64,000 nucleotides of DNA from Pyrenochaeta sp. MPI-SDFR-AT-0127 (GCA_020747015.1 JAGTJM010000007.1:868001-932000); one strand, 5' to 3'; positions 1 through 10,360 are shown, counted from the first letter of the stretch. Program-made: numbers and translations. The notes: generated by a model from the sequence alone, not told the origin.

Positions 1-390
1 CAGGGAAAGTACGAGGAGGCAGAAGCGATGCATCGACGAGCACTGGAAGGAAGGGAGAAGGTGCTTGGGCCAGAGCACCCAGACACGCTCACCAGCGTCG
101 ACAACCTTGGATGGATGTTGGCGAGGCAGGGAAAGTACGAGGAGGCAGAAGCGATGCATCGACGAGCACTGGAAGGACACGAGAAGGTGCTTAGAGTAGA
201 GCACCTAGACACGCTCACCAGCGTCAACAACCTAGCTTTCCTCTTCCATCGACAGTAGCACTACCCTGCTGCACTTAAACTGTATGAGCGAGCATACAGT
301 GGGCATGTCAAGGCCCTTGGTGCACGACATCCTACTACTATAGCATGCTTCAACCACTACGAATCTGCTGTCAAGTACATAGAAATTTGA
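1..390 (+). pseudogene. TPR-repeat protein fragment (kinesin-light-chain/NLR type), broken
   Basis: The frame is open from the first base and encodes two tandem 42-residue TPR units of the kinesin-light-chain/NB-ARC-TPR type (each with ARQGKYEEAEAMHRRALEG and a PDTLTSV-like motif). The DNA repeats with an exact 126-bp period, and the first 51 bases of the two units are identical, suggesting recent duplication or homogenisation. A TAG at 256-258 stops the frame, but the same frame continues with a third TPR-like unit (YPAALKLYERA...) to TGA at 388-390. A CAG to TAG change in a CpA context fits RIP. Such repeats usually form the C-terminal sensor of fungal NLR-like proteins; the rest of the gene lies left of the window. 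Confidence 0.7.
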
Positions 391-1220
391 CAGGGAGCAA
401 AGTCACTTAGAGGACGGCTAGGGTTGGATAGATATTTCTCCTAAACTGCTTTCTACTTTGCTCTGTTACTCTTTCTCTCTTTCTCTAAACCTTTGTGCGA
501 GACATGCGCCGTACGCTTAACCCATATAACAAGCAGGGCTGAAGCGATATGCGACAGTGCGTACTAGGTACCTGGCCTGCTGGTACCATCGTTTTATGAC
601 TCACTAATATCAGCTTGCATGCGTGGCGTGTTCGCCACACTGGCAGGGAGGATGGCCGACCCGCTCCGGCCACACCCTTTGTAAGGTGGCGAATCTACAA
701 GAGGTGAGCTGGTTGACGGGGAGTAAGTTTGATCGCAAGGCTGCGGGGCATACGTCGGCCCAAAGACTTTGCACAGCCACAGGCGTGACAGCCACAATCC
801 CGCTTTGCGGCTGGTAGCCGCCCTCTGTCAGATTACGTTACAATTATGAGGCAATTCTATGCTAGCTAGAATAGGTAATCGTCCCGATCAGAGGTACCAA
901 CTGGGATGGCGGCCCTGCATGTATCGAGCGCGCCTCGCAGCCTTACAGCTAATTAGCACTTCTTAGTGGTGCCGTGGGGTTCTCTGGACTCGAGAGAGTC
1001 GCTTGAGGGGTTGCGAGAGTGATGCAAGTTTGGTTGTGATCTTCTGGCGCAGAAGGCCGGTTTTCACTTAACAGGAGGCTCTTTGCGGATCATGCAGTCG
1101 CACCTCAACGCAAGCGTAACTTTTTAGTGAGCAGTATTATAGCACTAAAGAAATGGTCTTAGAATCTAACTCGAGCTGAGTATGGTCGAATTTAGGACGT
1201 GGGGAGAAGTTCCATCGCTT
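391..1220. other. Intergenic, no supported gene
   Basis: The short open frames on both strands show no family motif and overlap each other. I see no RNA gene. The sequence is mixed-composition and not RIP-saturated. Confidence 0.5.
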
Positions 1221-1404
1221 CAAAGTTAAAGTAACTATGATTTGTTCCGTCACGGCGGTTGTTCCGTTACGCGTGGATGCACGTTAGGCCAAGAGGAATT
1301 TTAGGTTATTAACGCGCGTACAGATTTTTGTATTGCTGCAAAGTCTAAGTACCTGCAATTTTGTCCGTTACGGCGGTTGTTCCGTTACGAAGGGATGCAC
1401 GTTA
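1221..1404 (+). repeat. Pair of 66-bp direct repeats
   Basis: 1221-1286 and 1339-1404 are imperfect 66-bp direct copies sharing the core CGGCGGTTGTTCCGTTACG and the end GGATGCACGTTA. They are separated by 52 bp. The second copy ends just where homology to the gene at 6.3-7.7 kb begins, so this is probably the end of an insertion that truncated that paralogue. Confidence 0.7.
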
Positions 1405-1410
1405 CTGTAG

Positions 1411-1809
1411 CACCTGCACACGCTCTGGTATCACGGCGCAGCACTCTTCGAACGCGACCTCGGCCCGCACTTTGATCTCACTTCGAAGATCCTAACGGCA
1501 TGGCTACACGAGCGTCATGCCATCACCGCGCTGCGGCACTCGCTCGCCGCCCAGTCCGGCGTTGGTCCCAACGGGTTAGTGGACCGGCTCCTCGCGATGA
1601 CCGATCTCAGGGTCATGCGACTCAAGTGGAAAAACATGAGCACAATCGACGGCCTGAGTCCAGAGGACTTGCTCTGCATGGCGTTTCGAGTCATGACCAA
1701 CACCGAGGGGAGCGAGTACCTCTTCAAAGACGGCCTTGAAATATTGAATGGCGGCGTCTTTGACTTTCTGCGCAGCGAAGATGCAAAGATTGTCATGCAG
1801 AGACGCTAA
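1411..1809 (+). pseudogene. 5'-truncated paralogue of the 447-aa protein at 6268-7669
   Basis: Frame 1 from 1411 to TAA at 1807-1809 encodes about 132 residues that align with the C-terminal domain of the protein at 6268-7669: both contain LLTAWL/LLTWIS-ER, VDRLLAM/VDRVLIM, DLRVMRLKWK/DLRVLRLKWK, and TNTEGSEYLFKDGL/TKTEGTEVLFKEGL. A TAG at 1408-1410 and the direct repeat immediately upstream remove the N-terminal part. The function of the family is unknown to me. The copy is probably a dead fragment, although a short protein from the ATG at 1579 cannot be excluded. Confidence 0.65.
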
Positions 1810-2640
1810 TGCAAAGGAAAATTGGAGGGTTTTCGCATAGTTTTCTCATGAGCATTTATCCTCCCAGCATCTAGAGAACCACAGTCGAGGGCTTAGAACA
1901 TGCTGCGCCCACACCTTTATAACCACTGGCCTCCAGTACGCTTATGCTGATAGAATATCATCTGCGAAGCAAGTGCCAACATTCTGCACCACAGTTCTGG
2001 CTTCCATTACAGTGCTTACTGTCCGCCGTGTCGAAAAATCAGCTTTCTCAAGTGATCAATTCCACGTGAGGTGAAAGTATGATGAACGGTTTGGGTGATA
2101 AGCAGGATATCAGTATAGGAGTGCCAGCTGCTAGCATAGCGATGATTTAAAGCTAACCCTGACACGTTTACCATAGCTGACATGGAGGCACAAGCAGATC
2201 AAAGATAGCACAAAAATACTGGCTGATTGTAGTGATGGAGGTAAGCAATTAGTATCGCAGAGCTCCGCATAACCTGGTGTCCTTGTGTACCCGCCACGAT
2301 GTACTTGCTTGTTTCGCGTGCTGATGTGCCAACGCCCCACTTCCACGCATCAGCAAGCCGCCACGCCGCAGTGTTTCGATATCCTTGCGGAGGGTAGCCC
2401 ATTGCGGCTTAGCACCATCGTCTCAACATTCGAAACAAAACATGTAATGGTAACAACGAGCAGCAACATTACATTGCTAAATGTAAGGGCAAGCTGTCAG
2501 GATTCGAGAAGGAGCCTCCAACACTCCCCTCTGCAGTCAATTGCCCAGTTTCCGGCGCCGCTGTTTGATTAGCCCGGAGATTTTCGTGACTGACTCATAA
2601 TTCGTGAAGTCAGGAAAGGCTTAATTATTTTAGCCGAGAC
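1810..2640. other. Intergenic, nothing recognised
   Basis: Only short overlapping frames on both strands without motifs. The right end is the insertion site of the LINE element. Confidence 0.5.
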
Positions 2641-2652
2641 TGGACTGGCGTG

Positions 2653-3464
2653 TAAGCAAGGCGCGGCCAAGAAGGTGCCAGAAAAAGTGGGAGCATATTC
2701 CAAGCGAATCGACACAGCATTACCAGGAAAGCACACACGCCAGCTCTACGACCGACTATCGCGCAAAGAGAGCAGCGTGCTCGCGCAGCTCAGAACAGGC
2801 ATGGCACAGCTGAACACATACCTGTACCGAATTAAAGCCTCAACAACAGACCAGTGTGAATGCGGACAAGCACCGGAGACAGTGGAGCACTTCTTGTTTC
2901 GGTGTAGGCGGTGGACAGAACAACGAGCAGAGATGCTGCAATGCACGCAGACAGGCAGAGGGAACATGTCACTCTACCTTGGCGGCAAAACAACGACAGA
3001 CGACGCGAAATGGACGCCAGACATGGATGCAGTGCGCGCGACAATTCGATTCGCAATAGTGACAAAAAGACTTGACGCGAACTGACTACTAACAAACAAG
3101 TAAGTTTTATCTACTAACCCAGCTCGCCAACCATCTCGTGCCACAGAGAGCAGACAGCGCTTCAGCCGCCGAAGATAGGACGCTGAACACTTGGAGAATC
3201 TCTATGGAGGAACCAACTCTGAGCGAGTCTGCCAGCAATTTTACTAACCAACGAGAACGCGAGGGAAGACAGGAGACGGAGAACAAGCGATACCGATTGT
3301 AAGCAAGGGCTTTGACTTTGAAAACAAATTACATGAAGAGTCGAGTCAAAGAAAGCACAGGGGCTAATGAGGCAGAGACGTAGCATAGGAAGGGTAGTGT
3401 TAGACTAGCGTTAGTAGCCCTTTCGGCTCGGCCGCCGGGCGTAAATAAATTGTGTGTGTGTGTG
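2653..3464 (+). mobile_element. 5'-truncated non-LTR retrotransposon (LINE) with target-site duplication
   Basis: The 12-mer TGGACTGGCGTG stands at 2641-2652 and again at 3465-3476, directly flanking this 812-bp segment: a target-site duplication. The segment begins inside an open frame and ends in a TG-dinucleotide tail (3451-3464) after GTAAATAAAT, as expected for 5' truncation during target-primed reverse transcription. It carries the C-terminal end of a LINE polyprotein. The clade (probably Tad-like, common in fungi) is inferred only. Confidence 0.85.
2654..3085 (+). pseudogene. C-terminus of LINE reverse-transcriptase polyprotein
   Basis: The frame is open from the element's left edge to TGA at 3083-3085 (about 143 residues, no ATG at its head). 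It contains LRTGMAQLNTYLYRI followed by CECGQAPETVEHFLFRC, the cysteine/histidine knuckle (zf-RVT type, CxCG..E..HFLFxC) found after the RNase H domain of fungal LINE pol proteins. The reverse-transcriptase and endonuclease domains are missing because the insertion is 5'-truncated, so it cannot be autonomous. Confidence 0.8.
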
Positions 3465-3476
3465 TGGACTGGCGTG

Positions 3477-3718
3477 GGATGAATGATTTGTTGCTTACGT
3501 CATGAAGCATGGAGCCCACGAGTCATGACCGGTCATGCCTAACAGTGCTTGCATTGACCGGTTAGCCATGTGAGTAGAACGCTGATGGTCGTTGACGTAG
3601 TATTGAGGGGATCATAATCATTATCCTCTAAGTGGGTAACCACAACACCAGCATTAACACGCTAGAATGCGCCACATGTGATGACCATCAGCACTGGGTG
3701 CGGGTCGTGCCGCTACAA
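3477..3718. other. Intergenic, nothing recognised
   Basis: Original genomic sequence on the right side of the LINE insertion; no coding signal seen. Confidence 0.4.
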
Positions 3719-4179
3719 TCAAGTGCTGACCAGGTAACTAATTAGACGACCGTCATCGCTCATCCAGTGCCATTCATCGTACGGCCCGGTGCGCTGTAGA
3801 TCAACGCCATCTGGCTTTGAGGCGAGTAGGCATTCGATGATCGCTCGTCGATTGCGCATGAGTGCATATGGCCACGTGTCACTAAGCTCGATACAGCCTA
3901 ACACGATTCCCGTCCGAAGATCGTCAGCATTTTCGGTCTTCCCCGTGAACGCTACTGAGTGATCGCTTGGTTTCAGCAACGAAACCTCAGTTCATCAATC
4001 TCATGCTCTTCGCCGTATACGTATGCATGATTGGTTAGCAAAGGTGACCGATGGCTGCTGCGGTAGCCTTCATAACACGACAGGCGAAGTGCCGACGGCT
4101 TTTGTCGCATAAGTTGTGTAATTGTGTGAGTTATTACAGAGCATGTTCGTGCATCAGATACCGACAGCCTTCGCTGCAT
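3719..4179 (-). CDS. Possible small hypothetical protein or gene fragment
   Basis: Two adjoining minus-strand frames (3973-4179, then 3719-3979) have protein-like composition, the first ending in EEHEIDELRF and the second containing DDLRTGIVLGCIELSDTW and a tryptophan-rich DEWHWMSDDGRLISYLV end. They overlap by seven bases in different frames, so one gene would need a frameshift or an unseen intron. I do not recognise a family. It could be a decayed gene or chance open reading. Confidence 0.25.
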
Positions 4180-4565
4180 CGGAGTATTCTGTGCTTACTG
4201 CGGGCGGATCGGAGCGGTAAGTGCTTGGAGTGACTAGTGCGTGATGGGTTAGTAGCTAATCTGCGATAATTTAGCTGATTTGAGACTGTTAGCATCAGCA
4301 ATAATGGTCCAGGCTATTATTCCGTCATAGCAGGAGTCATACAAATGGATTTGGTCGTGCAGAGCCTTTGCCGCATTTTAACCAATCATCTTCCTGTGAG
4401 ATGGTTCTGTGGAGTTCGAGCGGGTTCCATTGTCGACGCTGACAGCAGATGATTGGTCACACAGCAGCATGGGTGTCCTAGTGCGCAAATGCTTGCTGAC
4501 GGATTCGGAATACTGGAATACGACGACACCGATGCATTCAACGTGTCAATTACCGGGCTTCCTGA

Positions 4566-5404
4566 GTTGGACAGGACAAGGTTGCAATATCCAATGGCCA
4601 AACACTCTCGCCGGGTTCATTATGGATCAACACCTCGATCGGCAATGTCGCCAGCATTGTTGATGCTGCACGCGCGTTGAACTCTGGTGCCGGAGGAGCC
4701 GAGGACGAGTGGAATACAGATGTGCAGTATCCGCTGCTCAAGGTTGCGCTTGAGACAAGTCGGCACTCAAAAGCCCCCTCAATTTGCTCCGTGTGAGTCT
4801 GCCCTCATCCCATCCTCCCCGTCGTTAGCGGTCAAGACTAACACTGCTCAGAAAATCCGCTCGCATAGACCCTCCGGCGCTCTGCAACAGGAACCTTCCT
4901 GGTCGCATCATCGACTACGTCGTTTGCCTCCAATCAGACTCGACTATATCCCACGCATATAGGTCGCTCCGGCCAGTGGCAGCCAACACCGTAAAGTCTT
5001 AGAATCATGTCACTCGTCTACAGAATCTGCCCATTGCCATAAACATTGAGACTAAAGGCCCCATAAAGTCATGGACAGACGGCAAACCTCAAATTGGGAT
5101 CTGGATAGACGCTTGGCTGCGGCGATGTGAGCTTCTCTGGGAAGATGGCCGAACTCCGCACGCAGCTATGGACAAGGATTGGCCGGCGATACCTGTGCCA
5201 ATCTCGCAAGGCCATGACTGGCATTTGCTGATTGTCGCCAAGACAAGCGAAAGACTGGCCGTTAGGGAGCAAGTCATGATTGGAAGTACGCGGAACTGCT
5301 TCGACGCCCTCAAGGTTGTGGCCGTGCTACATTGGCTCGTGGACTGGGCTGAGAGGGTCTGGCGCCCTTGGTTTTTGTCTCTGATCGCTGGGGATGATGG
5401 ATGA
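4566..5404 (+). pseudogene. Fungal PD-(D/E)XK nuclease-like protein, interrupted
   Basis: After a TGA at 4563-4565 the frame reads through DEWNTDVQYPLLKVALETS, then a canonical 59-bp intron (4793-4851; GTGAGT, branch GACTAAC, CAG) that restores the frame, then KSARIDP...IIDYVVCL, an in-frame TAG at 5000-5002, and PIAINIETKG...QIGIWIDAWL to TGA at 5404. The block order WN..V.PLL, then IDY, then IETK with a following QIG.W matches the widespread fungal PD-(D/E)XK nuclease-like family; the E-x-K of IETK would be catalytic. The TAG can be explained by one CAG to TAG (CpA) change, a RIP-type lesion. The N-terminal half is not resolved; 4409-4680 has open frames but no join I trust. The nuclease activity of this family is predicted, not proven. 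Confidence 0.65.
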
Positions 5405-6267
5405 CTTGGTCGGACTATGGTAGTATCACTCAGGATCGCATTTTCGCAACATTTGTGAACGAAAGGAAGTCATTACACCTCCCACCGCAATGATCACGGC
5501 CCAAAACACGATCACCAATCACCTTGCTAGCGAAGCAAAGCGTCTGCAAAGCTATGCTACGACGAAGCCTTGCTGCCCCGCATTCAACTGTCAGTCATGC
5601 CCCACGACATAGCCGGATAAGAATAAAGGTAGCTGGTGATGAGACACGCCGGGGCGGGAGTATTACTACGCCCTCAAGTGTGGAAGGTAGGAGGGCGAAC
5701 GCTTACACTCGAAGCCAAAGATGAGCCAGAACTCCAAAAGCGCAGTCAGAACAAAAGACTAGAATCCTTTCTATAGGTCTGAAAGTAAGCTGTCGAACGA
5801 AAGATGGACCGACATCAAAATGTACTTGTGGCCAACGTCACAGTACCATTATCGAACGCCATTATCCTGTCCCATGCTTCAAACCGCACTGCCAGCTTTG
5901 GAACTTTATTTTTTGGCTGATAGTCATGTTTACCCGTGTTTCATACTGCTTTTGATATGGTCTCGAACACTTTTAATTAAGATGGTTGAAGGAAACCCTC
6001 ACGTCGACTGCGGGGGAACACTACACCAAAGCTTGGCGTCCTAGCTTGGTTCCAGAGCATATGCAATCGGGTGGAAGGATTTGCGGAAGGGTCAATGATG
6101 CTATGAATGTGGCACACATCTACAGGAAACGCTGCCTTCCATAAAATGCAAGAAAGGTGGCTTGCTTCCATAATCACTTTTGCTCTTCTACCTGTGCTTG
6201 TCTTTCAGGTCCAGTGCGTATACTCATTGACAGCCTGTGCTGATGAGAGTGTATAAATGTAATACTA
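5405..6267. other. Intergenic, nothing recognised
   Basis: Only short frames without motifs. It separates the convergent PD-(D/E)XK relic and the 447-aa gene. Confidence 0.45.
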
Positions 6268-7669
6268 CTAGGAATATATAGAAATAGTCAAGTCGTCAGG
6301 CCTCAAAACCTCAGGCGAAGTTTTCTTGAGCCTATCCAGGCCTTCCTTGAACAACACCTCAGTCCCCTCTGTTTTTGTCATGATCGCGAAGGTCCTGCAT
6401 AGCAAACTCTCCGGAGTTATGTCTTGGGTGTTACTATATACCTTGAGTGCCTTCCACTTTAGACGCAGAACGCGGAGGTCGTTCATGATCAGCACCCGAT
6501 CTACCATCTCCAGTGTCTGCGCGCTAGGCTGGCGGTCGATCATCAATCGAAGCTGACTCGTTTTCCGCCGCTCGCTGATCCATGTGAGGAGGACTTTGCG
6601 GTGACAGTCAAACAGTCGTTCCATGACGTGCCTGAAGTCCTGTTCATGGCTAGCCCATACTTGTTCTAGACTGCGCAACAGAGCAGATTCCTCGACCTGT
6701 TCTCCATTCCGGGGAAACAAATATCCTAGCAGGAGACATAAAAGGTCGCACTGTTGAAAGGTCACCTCACGAGAACCAGGCATCCGATTGCTGCTCGAAT
6801 TATTCTGTTCATCAGTGTTGTGGCTTGCGGCACGATGCAGGTCAGAAACTCCATTCCGCGACGATGGCATCGCTCTAGCAGCATTGTCTCGGGAGAGGTT
6901 TCCAGGAGTAGGATCGGAAAGACTGACTTGAGCCGCAGGCGGCGTTGGACTATGCGACATCTGGGAGCTTGTTGAATCTTCACGTCTTCTCAGGCGCCGA
7001 CTGTTAGTCGCGAGAGACCCGCGCAACTCCTCGTGGCCAGTGGATGTGTACGAAGTCATTGGTAGGACCGACGTTCCAGAAAGACCAGGCATCCTATTTC
7101 TCTCTGAACTATCTTGGCGGTGGCCCATAGTGAGATGCGGATTGAGAACTCCTGTCTGCGACAATGGTAGCACTTGGTTTTCGGAGAGAGAGCTGCGAGG
7201 AGGTTCAGGAGTGTGGTGGTGGTTGCCGGGTGCATTCGAAGCCACTGGCGTGGGTGAAGTAGCGGCATGGGTCGGACGAGGATTAGTGGAATTATGTTGG
7301 TCATTCTGTGCACTACGAGGAGGAGTTAACGTGGACGTATAGGGTGATTGGTAGCTGTTCCCGGGGCTTTGTATTGTGAAAAGAGGCTCGTTTGGGATCT
7401 CCCCGACAGAACAGTTTGCATTTCTGGAAGGCCGCTTTTCAGTAGGGCCGATCCAGTTGTGGGTGTCGGCATTCCGTTTCCTCGTATTAGTTTGTTGCGC
7501 ACTGGCGGGTACGGGTGCGATTGTATCGCCCAAAGCTCCGGGCCGCAATGCCTCAGCTGGTGGCTACAAACCTTGTCAGAATGTCTTATGATGTTAACAA
7601 CGGAACTACGAGCTTTCTTACCGATGTAGACCCTACCATAAAAGGCTCAGCATCAATACCAGGATTCAT
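6268..7669 (-). CDS. Conserved fungal hypothetical protein, 447 aa, two exons
   Basis: I place the start at the ATG 7667-7669 (16 codons, MNPGIDAEPFMVGSTS), followed by a 58-bp intron (7564-7621; GTAAG donor, TTGTAG acceptor, with upstream TTAAC and CTGAC as branch candidates) that joins in phase to a 432-codon exon ending at 6268. Residues 1 to about 270 are Ser/Pro/Asn/Thr-rich and probably disordered. The last about 170 residues form a compact, leucine-rich, likely helical domain (CDLLCLLLGYLFPR, LLTWISERRK, DLRVLRLKWKALKVY, TKTEGTEVLFKEGL). A truncated copy of this domain lies at 1411-1809, so the family is multicopy here. No known domain is recognised. Confidence 0.6.
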
Positions 7670-7822
7670 TCTTGAACCTCTCGCAGCCGAATTTCTTGTT
7701 AGCTTCCTTAACGGCCTTGACGGAACATGTCTGCCCGCTTCTCGGTAAATCCATCGATGGAGGTGTATTTTCAATCAACAAAAAGTCAGTCGATTTGGCG
7801 AAGTGCGACACTAGTATCCCAC

Positions 7823-8371
7823 CTACATCTCTCGATCTTCAGGGACCTCATAAAAGAGATCCCTAGAATAACTGCTCTTTGGGCGAGGCGCTAGTAGTAG
7901 TCGCTTGCGGTCATCTACATCTTTGCCCCAAATCGCAGGACCAAAGGTACTCAGCAACTCCTTAAGCTCCTTGTCGAGGGTGTCGGGGCGCGATGCAGAC
8001 TTAAGTAGACCGTTTAGATCTTTAGGAAGGTTCTTGGACAGTTCTTGCACCCTTTCAGATAGTTTGTTTGATTCAGGCCCAGAAAATTTCAGGATACCGT
8101 GGTTTGAGTCGCAAGAGAGGCCCAAACATTCGGTGATTTCGCGAATCTTCGGGCCTCGATCATCAAAGAAGATTTTCCAGTCGCTTGTATTCCAACGCTG
8201 AAGCGGAATGTCTCCCATCGTAGATGCTGGCCGCTTGCACGTATAGTTGACGATAGGCTCGATGGAGGGATTGCTGGATCTTTGACGCTGAGGATGGTGC
8301 TGGAAAGCTGATTCGATGTCTGGCCTCCTTTGTGGAGGAGGACGGCAGAAACTGGAGGCGTGCTGATGCAA
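7823..8371 (-). CDS. Hypothetical fungal protein, up to 182 aa
   Basis: A single frame from ATG 8371 (or more probably the internal ATG starting MGDIPLQRWNTSDW) to TAG at 7823. The charged, helix-rich C-terminal half contains LKELLSTFGPAIWGKDVDDR, a pattern I associate with uncharacterised fungal proteins that have a GP.IWG.D..DR motif, but I cannot name a family. It may continue through an intron downstream (GTAGGT overlaps the stop codon), but no in-phase acceptor was found. It is transcribed in the same direction as the gene at 6268-7669. Confidence 0.45.
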   Translation of the reverse strand: MHQHASSFCRPPPQRRPDIESAFQHHPQRQRSSNPSIEPIVNYTCKRPASTMGDIPLQRWNTSDWKIFFDDRGPKIREITECLGLSCDSNHGILKFSGPESNKLSERVQELSKNLPKDLNGLLKSASRPDTLDKELKELLSTFGPAIWGKDVDDRKRLLLAPRPKSSYSRDLFYEVPEDREM

Positions 8372-8650
8372 GCTAATCCTGAATCAGTTGGGCAGGTTGT
8401 TAGCGCCCGGCGAACTTTTTCGCGACGGGCAGCGCGTCCATGGGGCATTGTACCGTGTCCGTGCGCGTGATGCCCGGATTCGCGTGATGCACACCGAACA
8501 CCACAACAACTTAACTAAAAATGAGGCTGTACAGTCGCTAGCGAATGCGGCTTCACCCTTGCAAAAAGCTGCAACACCGTTTCACGCCGGTCTGCTAGCA
8601 AGTGCGCTTAGCCCCACCTTCCGTACGTGGTTAAGCGCTAACTGTCAGCA

Positions 8651-9016
8651 TTAACCAAGGCCTATATCGTTGTTTGTCCAGCCTGAGGGTGAATATGTAA
8701 CGTGTACTGAGTGTTCCCCTGGCTTGATTTCCTCAACCCAGCTTGATTGTATTGATCTCGCAGCCGCCTGATCGATGAGGCTTGGTGGCAAGTGCGATCC
8801 ATCCGCACACATACACTCTAGGAGAGTAATCCACTCGCGATTGCCGTCTTGGATAGCTGCTCTAACCTCCTTCTTCTCCCACATCCGCCTGGTTATCACT
8901 CTTTTTGATTGGCCAGTGATACCAATCAAGAAACCATACATGGGCAGGCTAGTGAGATTTGTCCCCCGCGCTAACGTGATCCACCACCGCGTTGGCCATC
9001 CCGGTGGGCTGGCCAA
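8651..9016 (-). pseudogene. pogo/Fot1-type DDE transposase fragment
   Basis: The frame encodes GFLIGITGQSKRVITRR, then QDGNREWITLLECMCADG and SPSGWTNNDIGLG. This is the central DDE_1 catalytic region of fungal pogo/Fot1 (Tc1-mariner superfamily) transposases, where the first Asp lies in a DEKGFxIG motif and the second just before GNREW/ECI.ADG. Here the N-terminal DNA-binding domains and the DE before GF are lost (MYGFLIG instead), and the frame stops right after GLG, so it is a dead internal fragment. Confidence 0.8.
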
Positions 9017-9037
9017 CGCGGTGGTGGATCACGTTAG
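8971..9037. repeat. Perfect 27-bp inverted repeat with 13-bp spacer
   Basis: 8971-8997 (CTAACGTGATCCACC...) is the exact reverse complement of 9011-9037, with a 13-base spacer at 8998-9010. It lies across the start of the pogo fragment, and its left arm is within that open frame. It could be two terminal inverted repeats brought together by transposon insertion or excision, or a foldback generated by inversion. Confidence 0.8.
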
Positions 9038-9184
9038 TGCTAGTGGATATTATTCACTCAACCTAGCCTAGCGCGTAATCTATGAACGCGACACCAGCAC
9101 GAAAACAGCGCGTCTTCGTAGCACGCAGAATCATACACAGGCGACTGTGGTATTGAGGTTACTATCAGTCGTCCATATCTCCAC

Positions 9185-9448
9185 ATGGAAGATATTGCAC
9201 CTCCTCCAGATCTCATTTACGATTCCTACGAAGAAGCGTATGAAGCCCTCAAGACTCATGGCATGCAGCATGGCTACGGGTTTGTCTTTAAGCGGAGTAA
9301 ACCTCACAATTCTGATGTCAAAACGCGACGATACTATCACTGTGATCGATTCAGAAACTACCAGTCAAGTGCAAAGATACTAAGCACGAGCACACGGTCA
9401 ACAGGATGTCCCTTCAAGCTTGTGATCTTCAAGGTAATCTCTGTCTAG
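9185..9448 (+). pseudogene. Mutator-like (MULE) transposase N-terminal fragment
   Basis: The 87-residue frame has the FAR1/WRKY-GCM-like DNA-binding pattern seen at the N-terminus of fungal MULE transposases: SYEEAYEALKTHGMQHGYGF, then FKRSK, a CDR motif, and TGCPFKL. The MULE catalytic domain does not follow; after 9448 the sequence loses homology. It is a truncated relic. Confidence 0.7.
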
Positions 9449-9784
9449 GGACTCCCTCGTTGGGTTTAGTGCAGTCCCCGCGCTTAACCTTATTAGGTAT
9501 TGCTTCTCGCCCTATTAACCCGCTGCTTTTAACATCTATAAAATGCTTGCCCTCCTATTGCGAGGCTTCCTCCTTATCTCTTTCCCTTAATTCTCTAACC
9601 CTACCCCGGCGATTTTGGGCCTGACCAGCAAAGGAGAATCCAGTTTTGGAGCCTTTGCCAAGGCAGGAAATCAATATTATGTTAGCCCATTTCTAACCGT
9701 TCCACCACTGAACACGAGATGACGCGTCCCGCTGAAGGTCACATGATCTTATCTCGTATCGTCAACCCCGCATGCTCTTCTTGA
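9449..9784. other. No gene seen; decayed 3' flank of the MULE relic
   Basis: Moderately AT-rich, with no continuous frame and no motif. Confidence 0.4.
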
Positions 9785-10360
9785 ATGTCCTGTAACTGCT
9801 ATGGTTCAGTAGCTCCCATTCTTTCACTGAGCCAGAGTCTGGAAAGTAGTTGTCAAAAGGGCGTATTCCCGTCTCCTAAAATGGGCGAAAAGTCGCTCCG
9901 TTCGTCCCAATCGTCAACCATCACCTCCACTCTTCCACCTTATACGGAATGCAATGATACACCAAGTTGCTCACCCTCATGTTTTCCGCCTTCCAACAAT
10001 GCATCTACGGGCCTCCTCCGAGAAAAGGGGACTAAGAAGCGAAGTGGTTCCCCTCCTGCACCGCCAGACGCTGCAAATAAGCCCTCCCGATTTTGCCGCG
10101 AGCGTCACCACCATCATTCCTCGCTCCTCCATCTCACACGAAAAATCCGTCAAGAAATTAAGTCTGGCTCCACGAAATACCACCATTGGAAACGTTCCAT
10201 CGGCAAAGCGCTTCGACCATGCAAAGAAGTGCTAACAAGAGTTCTTGCAATCACATTATTCCTGGTTCTTACTCCGTTCTGCTGCTGGATATCTCCGGTG
10301 GAATGGTTCCATGTCGTTGGGCCAGCTGTGGGTGGTTGTGACTGCATTGACTGCCAATGA
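9785..10360 (+). CDS. Hypothetical single-pass membrane protein, up to 191 aa
   Basis: An open frame from ATG 9785 (a second in-frame ATG, MGEKSLRSSQ, lies at 9881) to TGA at 10360. The first about 130 residues are Ser/Pro/His-rich and probably disordered; a hydrophobic stretch VLAITLFLVLTPFCCWI near residue 160 could span a membrane, followed by a cysteine-bearing tail ending in CDCIDCQ. No family is recognised. It may be a genuine small gene or chance openness in a transposon-rich region. Confidence 0.3.
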   Translation: MSCNCYGSVAPILSLSQSLESSCQKGVFPSPKMGEKSLRSSQSSTITSTLPPYTECNDTPSCSPSCFPPSNNASTGLLREKGTKKRSGSPPAPPDAANKPSRFCRERHHHHSSLLHLTRKIRQEIKSGSTKYHHWKRSIGKALRPCKEVLTRVLAITLFLVLTPFCCWISPVEWFHVVGPAVGGCDCIDCQ

